DNA of 64,000 bases from Micropterix aruncella (Eukaryota > Arthropoda > Insecta > Lepidoptera > Micropterigidae), in assembly GCA_944548615.1 (NCBI GenBank), contig OX155951.1, positions 40,591,964-40,655,963 on the forward strand, in the 5' to 3' direction. The notes beneath the pieces were generated by a model that searched no databases, had not been told where the DNA came from, and saw only the letters and a list, made by a program, of their open reading frames with translations. The first letter of the stretch is position 1, and each line of letters starts with the position of its first letter. Of the stretch, positions 25,721 to 38,910 are shown in pieces. Made by a program: the position numbers and the translations under genes.

Positions 25721-28154
25721 GTTTAAACTTTGATAATAATATTTAAAATTATAGCTAGACATTTAGAAATCAAAAGATTATAACAGGTGGATATTTACAG
25801 GTTTTAGAGGTCGAACTATATTTTGTGTCGGTTTGATGATCGCATTTATATCGAATTTATTCAGCTTTTTACTTAATCGATCTGTCACGCCTTTGACGTA
25901 AGATAAGAATGCTCGATATCTACTCGATTTCTGAGTTTCGTCTGTATTGGATCGTGGGCCTGTCTCATGATATTTTCCGACATCATTTACATGTTACTTC
26001 TCGTGCGGGAAATGCTCAGAGTCGTATGATTATCTACATAGATCGCGTGATAGATTCACAGGCGACATCTGTACTGACAGTAGAAGATAGAGATAATGGT
26101 CTGATCTGGCATGCAGATATCTGTTCGTGGGCTTCCGATATGGCGTATGTCAGAGAATATTGTCACTTCTTCTTTCACCACTATTTTAGTCTTGGGTTCA
26201 ATAAATAAATTATAAAAATAATCAATATGAAAATATCAAATAGTCATACGATAAAATGTGAAACCGCATATTTCTTGTTCGAAGTGTGACAAGACGTACT
26301 TATTACCCATTTTATTCGAATCTCCCTATGAATAGCGTTTCGAATATTCCTACTTATAAAATTTTCAATTATAGTTTCGATTTCATCACCGCTTTGAAAG
26401 CATAGAACTGCTAAATTTACATCTGATTTGGTTTTTATGCGTATCCATAAAGTGTTGGGTTTTCCTTTCCTATAAAACAAGATGCATCGGAAACTACACA
26501 CCATTCGGCTTCGATAGATAAAACTTACCAAGAACACGAGGGATAGCTTTTTATTTATTTATTTATTTCAAACAAGCAACGGAAATAAATAAAACGGTCG
26601 AACTACATCGGTAATAGCGCGACGTAAACGGCGTACCACATGCACATGCCCATGCTCAGAAAATATCGAACTAGGCCGAATATAGCCTGTATCTGGGCAT
26701 ACGACCTATTGTCTGAAGCTTTAGTGTAGAAGCATAACTGACTTATACGTATAATATAACTGAGGACGCTTCTCCTTATATGCAAGTATTAATATTGCTC
26801 CTCGGTATTTGAAAGTTAAATAAATATGGTTAATATATATTTTTTAAATGATTTGTATATGTAAACACACATAAACATATATACACATACAAACATACGT
26901 AGTCGTACATGAATAAATATTACAATCTTATATTTATTATAGCATTCCTCCTATAATGCTATATTCCTTTATATTATATTATATTTAATATATTATACCA
27001 TATTACGTAGTATAATAGTAAATGTATGCAGGTATAGTATTCAATAAGACGTAGTTGGCAGACGTTCGTTCTCTGCATTTAAATGACCTATGTAAGTGGT
27101 CAAGAAGCAATTTTTCTTTTGGGATAAAAATTATATTTTCTATTTTTTTATGCCGTTATTAAGACGCTTGAATATTTAAGGTGATGTGTAGTTTAATTTC
27201 GGGCTAATGAATAATTATCTCGGGGAAAAAATAATTCAGGCATGCAGATGCTCTTGTCTTTCTGTGTTGTTAGCTTCGTGGTCATTTATCTTGAGTTTAA
27301 TAGAAAAACATGAGTGATTCTTTCACGCCCATATTGGAAGGATTATTTTACATCAGGGAAATACTTTCAAGTACTGAAGATGGTTACATACATGTAAAAT
27401 GCTAATTTATTACACAATGTTGGTAGTATTAGGTATAAAATACTCCATACAAATTTCATAAAAATAAGTTTAACATAACTTATAAATATTAATTCATACT
27501 ATCAATGCGACGCCCATGCGCTCTATTGTTCACCTAAAAGAATGGCTAATAGCCTACCGTCCAATTTAATGATGGTATATTTTATTCAATTTAATACCCT
27601 TTCCGCAGTGCGCAATTCCGTTAACGATCAAAGTATATTACAATTTATAAGCGCTATTGATACCTTTACAGATTACACTAATTGGTCTACAAAATGGCAA
27701 AAATCGTGAAAACCAATTTGTGCAGTAATATTTATATCGTATTTTTAATAAATACGGAAATTTAATAATGTTTTAGGGACGTCAAAATATGCATTGGCTG
27801 TTTTGTAAAGAAAATGCTTAAATAGCAGAGTATACTACTAAAACTTCCTACCACTGTTTAACAGCCGGAGGACGTAAAATAAAAAGAAATATTACTGAGA
27901 TACTTATAGGCCACCCTTTATTTATTTGATCTGACCGACTTCGAGGTCCATGACTTTTCAAACATTATACCCATTTAAATAAAAAAAATAATTTAAATCC
28001 AAATAGATATTCATTATTTGGCTATATTGCTATCATATTTCATAAAGCATCTGTAATTGAAAAACAGCATCTATAAAGTAGCTATTCTGTAAACTATTGT
28101 TTTTATTATTGATTTTTTAAATTATTTTAGCTGGTCATATGATCTTATTCTAGC
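25721..28154. other. AT-rich region without recognised genes
   Basis: Two open frames (25,909-26,208 plus, ATG start; 26,244-26,537 minus, GTG start) have no family I recognise. A TTTATTTATTTATTTATTTC tract at about 26,550-26,570 looks like the tail of a minus-strand LINE piece. GCCTGTATCTGGGCATACG near 26,688 recurs inverted near 30,094. The rest is AT-rich. Confidence 0.35.
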
Positions 28155-28310
28155 AATTTCAAATTTCAAATTATTTATTGAGTTCAAATTATAAATAGAT
28201 TCAATATACAAAAGTCTTAACCTGACTAGGCTGCCGATTGTTCCAAGGTAGACAATTTATTTTAATTATTTTGAGAAATCCATAATATTATATTTATAAA
28301 CGGCAATAAA
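28155..28310 (+). repeat. Dispersed repeat family E, copy 1
   Basis: About 150 bp shared with 35,884-36,030: TTCAAATTATTTATTG, ACAAAAGTCTTAACC, CTAGGCTGCCG, TTCCAAGGTAGAC and GAAATCCATAATATTATATT. A LINE 3' end in minus orientation is possible, but coding evidence is absent. Confidence 0.6.
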
Positions 28311-28983
28311 CGATCTTTTTAAATTACTTTATTTATTTACGATACTGAACTCATAAGATTTTCTATTTGTAATATAAAATAGGTTAGATAAAATAATGTC
28401 ACGCATAAAGCTTTTAATAACTACCTGTTACTTGCAGTAAGTTGTATATATATACTACCTATAGTATGACACGTCCAAGAGCGGTAAATCCGCCAATTGG
28501 ATACGAATGTAGTGTAATGTAACGCATAACTATTCACAATATTTTCCACCAATCGCATACCAGACTCTTTGTAAATCTGTCTTATATAAAAGATGATATT
28601 TAACCACCCGAGGTGAGAAACATCATAACTAGAATAATTACGAGATATATAAGTAATGTCGAGTCAGATCGTTTTGGCTGACCAACTATTTTCCTTTTTA
28701 ACTAACATCAAAAAAAGGAGGAGGTTATCAATTCGTTTGTATCTTTTTTTTGTAATGATTGTTACCCCAGAACTCTGTAATTTATAAACCGATTCGGACA
28801 TATTTTATTTTATTTGAAAGGATATATTTACAGATTGGTCCCATTTTTTATCAAAATGCTGTTCAGGTGATGGGATCCATGAGGAATTGAGGGAACTCCT
28901 TAAATATTATCATATGAAGTTCAAAATTTACATGTTGGTTCAATTCCGATGTCAATGCTTTTTTATGGTAAACATGACCTGAT

Positions 28984-29526
28984 TCTAAACCCTGGGTTGG
29001 CTACCGACGAGGGGCTCCTCAGCGGTCAACAGCATAGACACCAAATATTTGTATATTTATTCAGTTATAATAGCCCGTTTTAAGTTTCACCATGACATGG
29101 CTGCTGCACCCAGGGTTATCTCCCGACGAGGGGAATCTTCAAAGGTCAACAGCAAAGACAAGAAATTTTGTATATGCATTCAATTACGACGCCCTGTTCT
29201 TATTATAAATAAGATAAAAATCGAATTTCTGCGTGAATTTTGTAGCATCCGACTGGGCGGACAACGGCGGCTGCAACGTCGCCGAAACGCCGGGTGCTAC
29301 AAAATTCACGCGGTAAATTCGTTTTTTTATTTTATTTATAATGTCAAACAACCGCGATAGTCTCCGATTTCACCCTGTTCTAAGTTTCACCAAGATAGGA
29401 CTGACCCAGGGTTGGCTTTCAACGAGAGAACTTCTTAACGGTCAATAGCACAGACTCAAAATTTTGTTTACGCATTCAATTATGATAGCCCGTCCTAAGT
29501 ATTACCATGATATGGCTGCTGCACTA
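28984..29526 (+). repeat. Family C tandem repeat, three units, interrupted by family D
   Basis: Three diverged units of about 118 bp begin at 28,990, 29,109 and 29,407. Each has CCCTGGGTTGGC-like, CGACGAGGGG-like and GGTCAACAGCA-like segments, then CATTCAATTA and AAGTTTCACCA. The middle unit is split by the 172-bp insertion at 29,201-29,372. Confidence 0.75.
29201..29372 (+). mobile_element. Family D fold-back element inserted in family C, copy 3
   Basis: 172 bp flanked by the 9-bp direct repeat ccctgttct (29,192-29,200 and 29,373-29,381), where the neighbouring family C units are continuous. One arm carries CTGCGTGAATTTTGTAGCAT. The other carries the complementary GGGTGCTACAAAATTCACGC and extends about 30 bp further to GATAGTCTCCGATTTCA. 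It encodes nothing. Confidence 0.8.
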
Positions 29527-29529
29527 ATA

Positions 29530-30460
29530 AAAAATTGGAGTCGGTTTTTTTGTTAAAATTTTGTCTATTATTTGTATTAAAGTATTTCAACTATCACGCG
29601 AATTAAATCTAGGTTAGTAGTTTCGTGTAAAGCACCGAATTCGGCCAGACATTCAAAGTGAAAAAAAAAAATAAAGGTTACCATTAGTGTAAGCAACCGA
29701 GACATCTGTAGACTGCATTTTAAAGTCCTGATGATTTTAATATTACAATCGATTTTTGTTCTGGAGATATGATGGCCAATTTAATAAATCTCACAAAAAC
29801 TCACAAAAATAACTCATTCGAGTGATATTTAGGTATAAGTAGGATTTTAAATTAAAAAATGCCATTCTTTTTAACATATTGCCAGATAAAATAAAATAAT
29901 TGAATGCCATGGAATTTTACAGGATATTAAAAACTTGCCTTCTCGATAAAATATTTATTTAATATTTTTAAATATAATTTCTACAAAACATTAATTTCCG
30001 GCTACAAATAACAGGAACCGAATAGCAAAACCTTAACCTCATGCTTATTCGATTCTGTCACCCAATTAAAAACAAAGGCTATATATTTCGTATGCCCAGA
30101 TACAGGCTGTTCGGTCATTTGTCTAGAATGATCGTATGGGTTTTGTTCATTTTCTTATTGCTTATATAAATAGTTACAAGTCATATATGTACGATCTCAC
30201 TGTTAACTCTCTACCGGGTTAACTCTTGGGAAGCTAACGGGCCCATAATGAGGTGGCCACGATGACCCATGTGTTCAGGGTCGGTCATAGAGTGAGATAA
30301 GTAAAATAAACTTAAAACTAAAAGATAAAGCAAAGGAAGTTTTGAGAAGGAAAACCAAAAAGGAAGAGAAAGGATAGATAGAAAAAAGCATGAGAAAAAT
30401 AAACAAACTCGTTAATATAAACTATATGGCAAGTAATATAAAATTTTATATATTAATACT
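29530..30460. other. AT-rich spacer with a short family A fragment
   Basis: Mostly AT-rich. 30,215-30,300 matches family A landmarks (AGCTAACGGGCCC, TGGCCACGATGACCC, CAGGGTCGGTCAT). Confidence 0.45.
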
Positions 30461-30461
30461 T

Positions 30462-31075
30462 CATCATCAACATCATCGTATTCAGCCGGTAGACGTCCAC
30501 TGTTGGACATAGGCCTTTCCCATAGAATGCCATGACGAGCGGTTTTGAGCTGCCTCTATCCACCTACTTCCTGCGACCTTGGCTATGTCATCGGTCCATC
30601 TTGTGAGAGGCCGTCTCACACAGCGTAGGCCGGTTCGTGGTCGCCATTCTAGAACCTTTTTTCCCCAATGGTTGTCGGTTCTGCGAGCTATATGGCTTGC
30701 CCATTGCCATTTCAAGTTGAGAATTTTACCAGCTGTATCAGTGACCTTGGTTCTTTTGCGGATTTCCTCATTTCGGATCCTATCACGCAGGGAAACTCCA
30801 AGCATTGCTCTCTCCATAGCTCGGTGCGCTACTTTGAGCTTGTGAATGAGGCCAATAGTTAGCGACCACGTCTCAGTGCTATATGTTATCACTGGCAACA
30901 GGCACTGATTATATACATTTGTCTTGAGGTTCTGCGGTATTAGTGACGAGAAGATATGGCGTAGTTTCCTGAACGCTGACCACCCGAGTTGGATTCGCCG
31001 GCAGACCTCCTTGTCGAAGTTTAGTCTGCCTAGTTAGATCGTCCGACCCAAGTAAACATACTTCTCGACAGCTTC
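30462..31075 (-). pseudogene. RTE-clade LINE 3' end
   Basis: The minus-strand frame at 30,482-30,898 gives the hallmark RTE C-terminus: LPVITYSTETWSLT, ERAMLGVSLRDRIRNEEIR, WQWASHIARRTDNHW and LEWRPRTGLRCVRRP, ending in YVQQWTSTG. Upstream, other frames give VEKYVYLGRTI, then a stop, then FDKEVCRRIQLGWSAF. The frame starts with TTG, so this is a truncated piece. Just past the stop the DNA runs into GATGATGTTGATGATG, the usual RTE 3' tail, which fixes the insertion's 3' end. Confidence 0.9.
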
Positions 31076-32567
<1,492 letters not shown>

Positions 32568-33039
32568 CAAACTTATTAACGTTGGGCCTTACTTTGGTGT
32601 AGCTGTGTACAAGAGAGGGGCCATTACTCAATTACATATGTGAGGTGTGCGCAGAGGGTTCGGTTGTCGCGCAATCGGAGGTAAATTTAGCCTCGCGTGC
32701 AGCGCCTAACTTTTACATAAAACTACGGACTATTGACAACAGTTCTATAAAAATAATCTTTTGAATTGTGAGATTCCATTTCAAACCGACGATATATGAT
32801 GTCATCTCATATACTATCATTCCTTAATCGATTCAAAAATCAAACTCTGATCACCGCCCCACCGCGCTGTTTCTCCGGACATTTCTTTTTTATACTAATC
32901 ATAAAATATGTTTATTTAGAAAATTTAAGTAATTTAATTTCTAGTGTTAGGCTTCTAGGCTATGATGCTCATCTGCAGTATCGCCTGCAGTGTTTAGACA
33001 AAAAAACCGTTGGGCAATACTTACAGTGGGTCAATTAGC

Positions 33040-33270
33040 AGTGAGGGGGGGGGGACGAGGACGGGGACGTCCCGCGACGCGGCCGGCCGTCCCGTCCCGG
33101 CTGAGCGGCGCTGAATTTATGGTCGGCGCGTCAGGGCGGCGTCGTAAATAACGCGCGGCATCGCGCGGCGCGTCTTGGCGTCGCGGCGCCAGCCCCCCCG
33201 GCTCCGCAGCCCGCCTCCAAATACGCTCCCTCCCCGCCCCCGCCGCGCCTGAATAACGGCCTGCCGGTTC
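33040..33270. promoter_or_regulatory. CpG-rich island in AT-rich DNA (possible regulatory element)
   Basis: About 230 bp, very GC- and CpG-rich, with sharp edges against AT-rich flanks. It contains AATTTATGGTCG and GTCGTAAATAACG, cores resembling Caudal/Abd-B-type homeodomain sites, and long C and G runs. The minus-strand frame across it is low-complexity Arg/Ala/Pro/Gly and I do not consider it coding. It may be a CpG island, regulatory element or exon edge. Confidence 0.4.
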
Positions 33271-34396
33271 GCTGTTAATCACCGTCCACCGACCAACCGT
33301 TATTTATACTGCACCATTGATACGTGGCGATCTGTCATTCGGCCTACATTTTTAGTCACTATTAACTAACTATAGATACTAACGATGCACCATTCTTAAA
33401 ATCGTTGTATACTTATACATCGGGACATAATTTATAATATATATCTGCTGTTGCTACTATATACTGTTATTGTTTCGATAACGTGTTACGATAGCACTTA
33501 CATACTTATTTATTTAGTATATTTGGTTATTTAATATATTTAGTATATTTGGTACACAAACAATGGATTATTACTAATATTTTCACATTATTACTAATTA
33601 CAGTATAGTATCTTATGCGTAGTCCACATGCTCAATTAATAATTGCGTATGTGTCGGTTATCTCATGATTCACAATATAAGTATCAGTATAAACATAAAA
33701 TTTCCTCAAAAATATTGTTTTTAAAAATCCAAATAAGTTTACATAAAATTCTGAAAAACCATTAAATAGAAAAAAAAATCGGTATCAAATATTGTCTAAA
33801 ATAAAATTATAAAAACCTACGATAAATTATCAATAATTTGTCTCATAATATGCTGAAATGTAACGCTTCTAATAAAACTGGCGAATCTATCCCGCCGTTA
33901 AGGAGTTTGTACAGAAACGTTACTTCCGCACTCACTCCTCTTTCTAAGAGCAAAAATCTTAAAATAATTTAAAAGCTCTTCATAAGAGCAGAGAGTGTGT
34001 GATAGAATAAACGAATGGCATCATACACGCGATTTGATTCATTTCCTGATTTGAATTATTATTATTTTGACGCTTAGCAAAGTACCGATCATCATTGGCA
34101 AATAACGACATAAATACATCACAATAATGTCATTGAAAGAGAATTGTACGATATTAACGATCTTTAAAAACTGTGTGCACCTTGACTATTTCTATTTCTA
34201 TATCAGGTAACTAAATGATTTTCTATTTGACTAAAATGTATTGTCTATTTCTATTATTAGGTAAATTAGTCACATGGGACATTTTATTTTACTTTTTAAA
34301 AATCGACACTTTTTTGCTACTTTTTGACACTACATTTATTGATTTAATAAAAAAAAATATTCTCATTTTTATCGTTATTTTAAAGAATCGATATAA
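33271..34396. other. AT-rich spacer
   Basis: Nothing recognisable. The short hydrophobic plus-strand frame at 34,215-34,418 is AT-driven. Confidence 0.5.
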
Positions 34397-34532
34397 CAGC
34401 CGCCGTTGTCTAGGATAGACAACGGCGGCTCCAACATCGCCGAAACGCTAGGTGCTACAAAGTTAAAAATCGCGGTAAATTCGTTTTTTATCTTATTTAT
34501 AATTTAAACAACGGCGATAGTCTCCGATTTCA
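34397..34532 (+). repeat. Fold-back repeat family D, copy 4, with perfect hairpin
   Basis: Contains a perfect 15-bp stem, AGCCGCCGTTGTCTA (34,398-34,412) and its complement (34,416-34,430), with a GGA loop. It then continues with the family arm to GATAGTCTCCGATTTCA. Confidence 0.8.
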
Positions 34533-35824
34533 TATTGATATAATATGTTCATAATAACTTTCTTATTTTTATAGCATTACATTATTCATTTTATTTAATG
34601 TAATAGAATCACAACATATTGAGTTAATTTCTACCTACTATTTTTTACCTATCAAACTAAATGGTGAGACTTGATTTAATTATATAATAATACCTATGTA
34701 CTTTAGATGCTTTTTACGAGTAAGCATTTTTTCTATTGATTATTAATAGAATGAAAAATTTAATATATCACAACTATGTCTATACAACTATGTATTCGTT
34801 TTTAGTATAATAAATTATTGTTTTTTTTATTCATTAGTGTTACTACTTATTGTTAGTCTATAAGAAATGTCGTTAATTCCATTCTATCCTGGGCTTAAGT
34901 TTTCCAGATTTTCACTCCAAGTATATTTAGGTAATAAACAGCAGTATCAATCATAGTTTGCCCTTTAGGTCCTCAAAAAAATGTATATCAACGACTCTTC
35001 ATTTTCCACGATTTCCATATGCCGTAACCAGCTGAGCATTCCATTTTTCAGGAATCTCACAACATTTACATCCTTATGTAGCGCTTTGTTTCTTCGTCTA
35101 CTTCACACGCCGTCCAGTACGGCACCGAAAATCCTGTGGAGTATTTTGAATTCAAAGATATCTAGAGCTTTTTATCTGCTTTGGTGAGAGTTCGTATGTC
35201 TTAAGACGGGTCTCCTGCTCGTCTTTTTTCGAAACAATATACAAAAAATACTACACAAAACAATTGTTTTCATACACAAGCTGTCTCCTGCGTATAGTTT
35301 TATTTTTGTCAATATAGTTCCTAGTTATACTAATTCCTTTTTTGATCTATTTATAAGTGCAATTCGTTTCATTAATATTACATGCTGACATATTCCGATA
35401 TTATTTCTTGAAGGATTTCTTAAAACGGTAAAATGACTGCTCTAGGAGCTCGCATGTTGTCGGTAATATTTAAATTGCAGTATTTATTAAATGCAAGTCA
35501 TTAAAGGCCTGGTCAAACAGAACTCAGGCTGTCCGCGCAGGCAGAATGCCCGCAGCCCGCTACAAACTATGGTAGCCAAATAAAGCGCGGGCAGGTTAGG
35601 TGTGCCAGTGTAAAAACTATTGCAATCTAGTTAGTATCGCGTGATTTCTGCCCAATTTTAACATATTAAGCAGTTCCCTGATAAACAATAATTGTTTCTT
35701 CTGTTTGCTTTGACTAAAGGAAAATGAAGAAGGGGATGGGTTCATGAAATAAACGGAAAAAGAGAGCAATTCGGAGATTTGTTACTGATCACTTTTGTTA
35801 CTGATCACTTCGTTACTGATAGAT
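34533..35824. other. AT-rich spacer
   Basis: No gene or repeat recognised; a short plus-strand frame at 34,981-35,187 is unassigned. Confidence 0.5.
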
Positions 35825-37010
35825 ACCCCTGTATGTAGGGAGCTAATGGGCTCTGTTGCAGTTTGGTCACGAAGACTTATACACATTACAAATTATTTAT
35901 TGATTTCAAATTGTGAGTAGATTCCATACACAAAAGTCTTAACCTTACTAGGCTGCCGCCTGTTCCAAGGTAGACCATTTATTTTAATTATCCTAAGAAA
36001 TCCATAATATTATATTTATATAAATAAACAAAATCATACATAATGTAACAGAAATATCAAATTCGTAAGAAAAAGTCATGAAAATTGTCAATAACTTATT
36101 ATTTTATTTTAAAACGTAATAAAAATTAATTATTTGTATATGTATTTATAAGTATTAATGTGTATTAATAATATACAAAATAAATTCACAAAAATAAAAA
36201 TAAAATTATATTTAGAAATCATCAATTTATATTACTACATATACTATTATGATTTTATTAAGGATTTAATTATCTAATAAGGTGTTCAATATCTATCATT
36301 TGTAGGTATTTGTGCTCAGGGTCGGTCATTCTCACGGGTCATCAGCACCCATCCGGCGGCCTCCACGTAGAAGTGCGAGGCAGGGTAGGACTCTGGACTT
36401 CGGGTTAGTTTCCCCTAGGAGTCAACCTTCGGGTGTTCCCGGACGGTTGCGCACCGTGCGGCGATAGCCAATTGATTAAGCATTCTGAGTGAAAGTCGGG
36501 GGAGTCTGGAAACAGTACTGTCTCCTATAGAGACAGTAATTCTGGAAACAGTGCTTCCTGAGGTGACGGGTTCGCCCGTTGTAGTTGACAACTCTAGTTG
36601 TCTCCTATAGAGCGGGGTTAATTGTCCACCTTACGGCAACTGCTTTTTAAACGACCAATCAGCTACCCGATACCGGGTGAACAACCGGGCAAAGGATGCC
36701 ATGGCGCGCGATAGATTCGGTAGACACCGTTTCACCGCTACGTAAGGGAGATGACCGAGCAAGCGACGTCGAACCCGTAACCAGTCGGTAAACCAGAATA
36801 ATCTAGTTGCAACTGGTAGTAAAAGCGCGAGTGTCGGTCCGCTTGGTGATTAACCTGCTTATCACGCGGTGAGGCGTTGGTGTGGAGTAACTTGGACTGT
36901 TTCGTCTTCTGCGCTCACCTCACGGGGAAGAAAACGATCAATATCGTTAAAACTTCCTGAAGGGATGGGTTCGCTCTTTGTAGTCGACAGCTTTAGTTGT
37001 ATGCAGGGTG
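35825..37010 (+). repeat. Family A repeat, second long copy, split by a family E insertion
   Basis: Matches 5,750-6,440 along most of its length. It begins GGGAGCTAATGGGCTCTGTT, is interrupted from about 35,881 to 36,310 by AT-rich DNA starting with family E, then resumes at GTGCTCAGGGTCGGTCATTC. An internal segment (CTTCCTGAGGTGACGGGTTC...) at about 36,550-36,610 is duplicated relative to the first copy, and the end recurs at 36,950-37,005. Confidence 0.65.
35884..36304 (+). repeat. Family E repeat inserted into family A
   Basis: The first 145 bp match 28,155-28,310. The rest, to about 36,304, is AT-rich. The flanking family A sequence would be continuous without it. Confidence 0.55.
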
Positions 37011-37044
37011 TGCTTATAAAAGAAAAGCACAATGAAGATGTCTA

Positions 37045-37964
37045 TAGTAGGGCCAAAATCAACGTGCACCTGGAGTCATAAACCATTAGGTCGGACGACG
37101 CGCGTAAAGATGTCCAACAAGTCGACGTTGCTTATCGATAATTTACTCAAATCAAATCAAATCATTTATTCTCTTTAAAACTTATATCTAGTTGCGTAGA
37201 CATTGTATCATTGCTTACATTTATACTTCTTACATTATTGAATTTCCTATAATGTTGCCGAACAAAATGAAAAATATTTATTATTTAGAATGTCGTACAA
37301 AAATACATCGGGATTTTTTTAATAGAAATCGTTTATTTAACCATTTTTTTTAAATGTGGAGTATGTTGATTTGTTATTTCAAATGGCATTAAAAGTGAAA
37401 TTCTTCGTGTCGCTTTCATCACTATCATTATAATGAGCTTGTAGGAAATAAAGGGAATTCAAGAGAAATCAATAATGACTAAGTCTAAACATTACAGTCT
37501 TGCGAAATACATAACTGATGGATTGAAATATTCTGATAGATAAAAGTAGCGATTGCAAAATATTTAACGACCAAATTCAAGCATTTGTGTCATTGTCACC
37601 TAATTAAATGTAGCTCTGTAATCAATTGTAGTTTGCCGGCAGTCAGTTAGAGTTTGTCTGTCGAGCAGTGCGGTGCAGTATAATTTCTAACAGTGCAACT
37701 AAGGAGGATTTACAACCCTTCAATGGAGACATTATTTTGTAACGTGGAATTTCTATAATATTCATCGATATCTCTTGGCATCTATATCGATCCAACCATC
37801 GATCCATCATAATCCATCGATATTCCATCGATAATCCATCGATACTGCTATTATTATTTTTAAAACACACATCCCCATAGTGCGAGCGAGAGACATCGAG
37901 TGTGAGCGAGAGGTCCGGCCTAATGATTTATGACTCCAGGAGCACGTTGATTTTGGCCCTACTA
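37045..37964. mobile_element. 920-bp non-coding element with 52-bp terminal inverted repeats
   Basis: 37,045-37,096 (TAGTAGGGCCAAAATCAACG...) and 37,913-37,964 are inverted repeats with only a few mismatches over 52 bp. TA dinucleotides flank both ends (37,043-37,044; 37,965-37,966), consistent with a TA target. Inside is no transposase, only a CAAATCAAATCAAATCA tract near 37,148, AT-rich DNA and a cluster of ATCGAT motifs. A Tc1/mariner-type MITE is possible; class is inference. Confidence 0.7.
37760..37848. repeat. ATCGAT motif cluster
   Basis: Six ATCGAT cores, mostly in a CCATCGAT context, within about 90 bp. Two read ATCGATA. The core resembles the DREF/BEAF-type TATCGATA element of insects, but a simple-repeat origin is equally possible. 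Confidence 0.6.
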
Positions 37965-37966
37965 TA

Positions 37967-38639
37967 ATCGAGGTATAACCAACTAAAGGGCCACGCAACA
38001 CCGTTTGACAATTTTGATGAAACGATTCATAATCCTGGAATTTCCGGAATCGCACGCTAACCAGACTGCGCTAATCTCATTAATTTACGAAGTCTGCGTA
38101 AATAAATGCTGCGGTTCCGCGGTTCCGCCGGGCGCCGGGCGTTCCAGCAGTTAGGTATGACTAATGGGTCGAGCGGTGCATTAGGGTCGTAAGTGTGAAA
38201 TGCGATTTGATTTCGTCCACTTTTCGCGACAAACTCACCTACTGCGATTAATTATGGCGACGCATCCGAAACTGGGTTACCCACTTCCTCCGTGCGCAAA
38301 CGGAACGGGTCCGCTGAGCTAACCCACTTGGCGCATGGAATTATTAATTATTATTTTAATCTAGATTGCATCATGCGGAATTTAAATAGAAAGCTTAGCG
38401 GTAGATTGCATTTAAACGCAATGAGGAAACACGTATGCACCAAATCAGGAGCTTTACAGGCAGAAATATACGCTATTAATTAAAACTTTTAATATGCATT
38501 TACATAATATATTACTGCAAGAAGGAATAAATAAATAAAATACAAACGGAGCTGCCATGGAATTCACCGACCAAAAATCAGGCGCATCATATATAATTAT
38601 TACACTTCTGGGAGGTGAACGGTGGATTCCGGACTAACG
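37967..38639. other. Non-coding spacer
   Basis: 38,100-38,330 is GC-richer (TTCCGCGGTTCCGCCGGGCG). No gene is recognised. Confidence 0.45.
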
Positions 38640-38910
38640 ACCGGCTATGGTAGGTTTAGGACAGCTGTCTTGCCACATGTGAGCATCCACCTTACCACCC
38701 ATTCACTCCCCCTTCGAAGCCATAGAATTTGAGATGCGGAAATCGCGGTTTTAGATAATTTTTCTAGAAAGGAGTTGATTATTTTCCTGGAGAGACCAAG
38801 ATCTTTAAAAAGGTGAAACAAAGGTTTAGCTGGCAGGCCACGAGCGCCTACTTCCACCGCGTGAAGGTGAACAGTGAAGCCGTTCCGGGTGACGGCATTT
38901 GCGAGATCAT
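38640..38910 (-). pseudogene. Retroelement-like C-terminal fragment (EVGARG motif)
   Basis: The minus-strand frame encodes HAVEVGARGLPAKPLFHLFKDLG-like residues (the run is split here at natural motif limits: VEVGARG, AKPLF, LFKDLGLSRK), then ISASQILWLRRGSEW. EVGARG followed by an LLKDLGL-like helix is a C-terminal signature I associate with retroelement polyproteins. It is short and unplaced, and directly followed at 38,911 by the TTTA tail of another LINE. Confidence 0.4.

Noticed and set aside
33031..33282. Arg/Ala/Pro-rich minus-strand frame in the GC island
   Set aside because: Low complexity driven by base composition, no family resemblance, and neighbouring DNA shows no exon structure.
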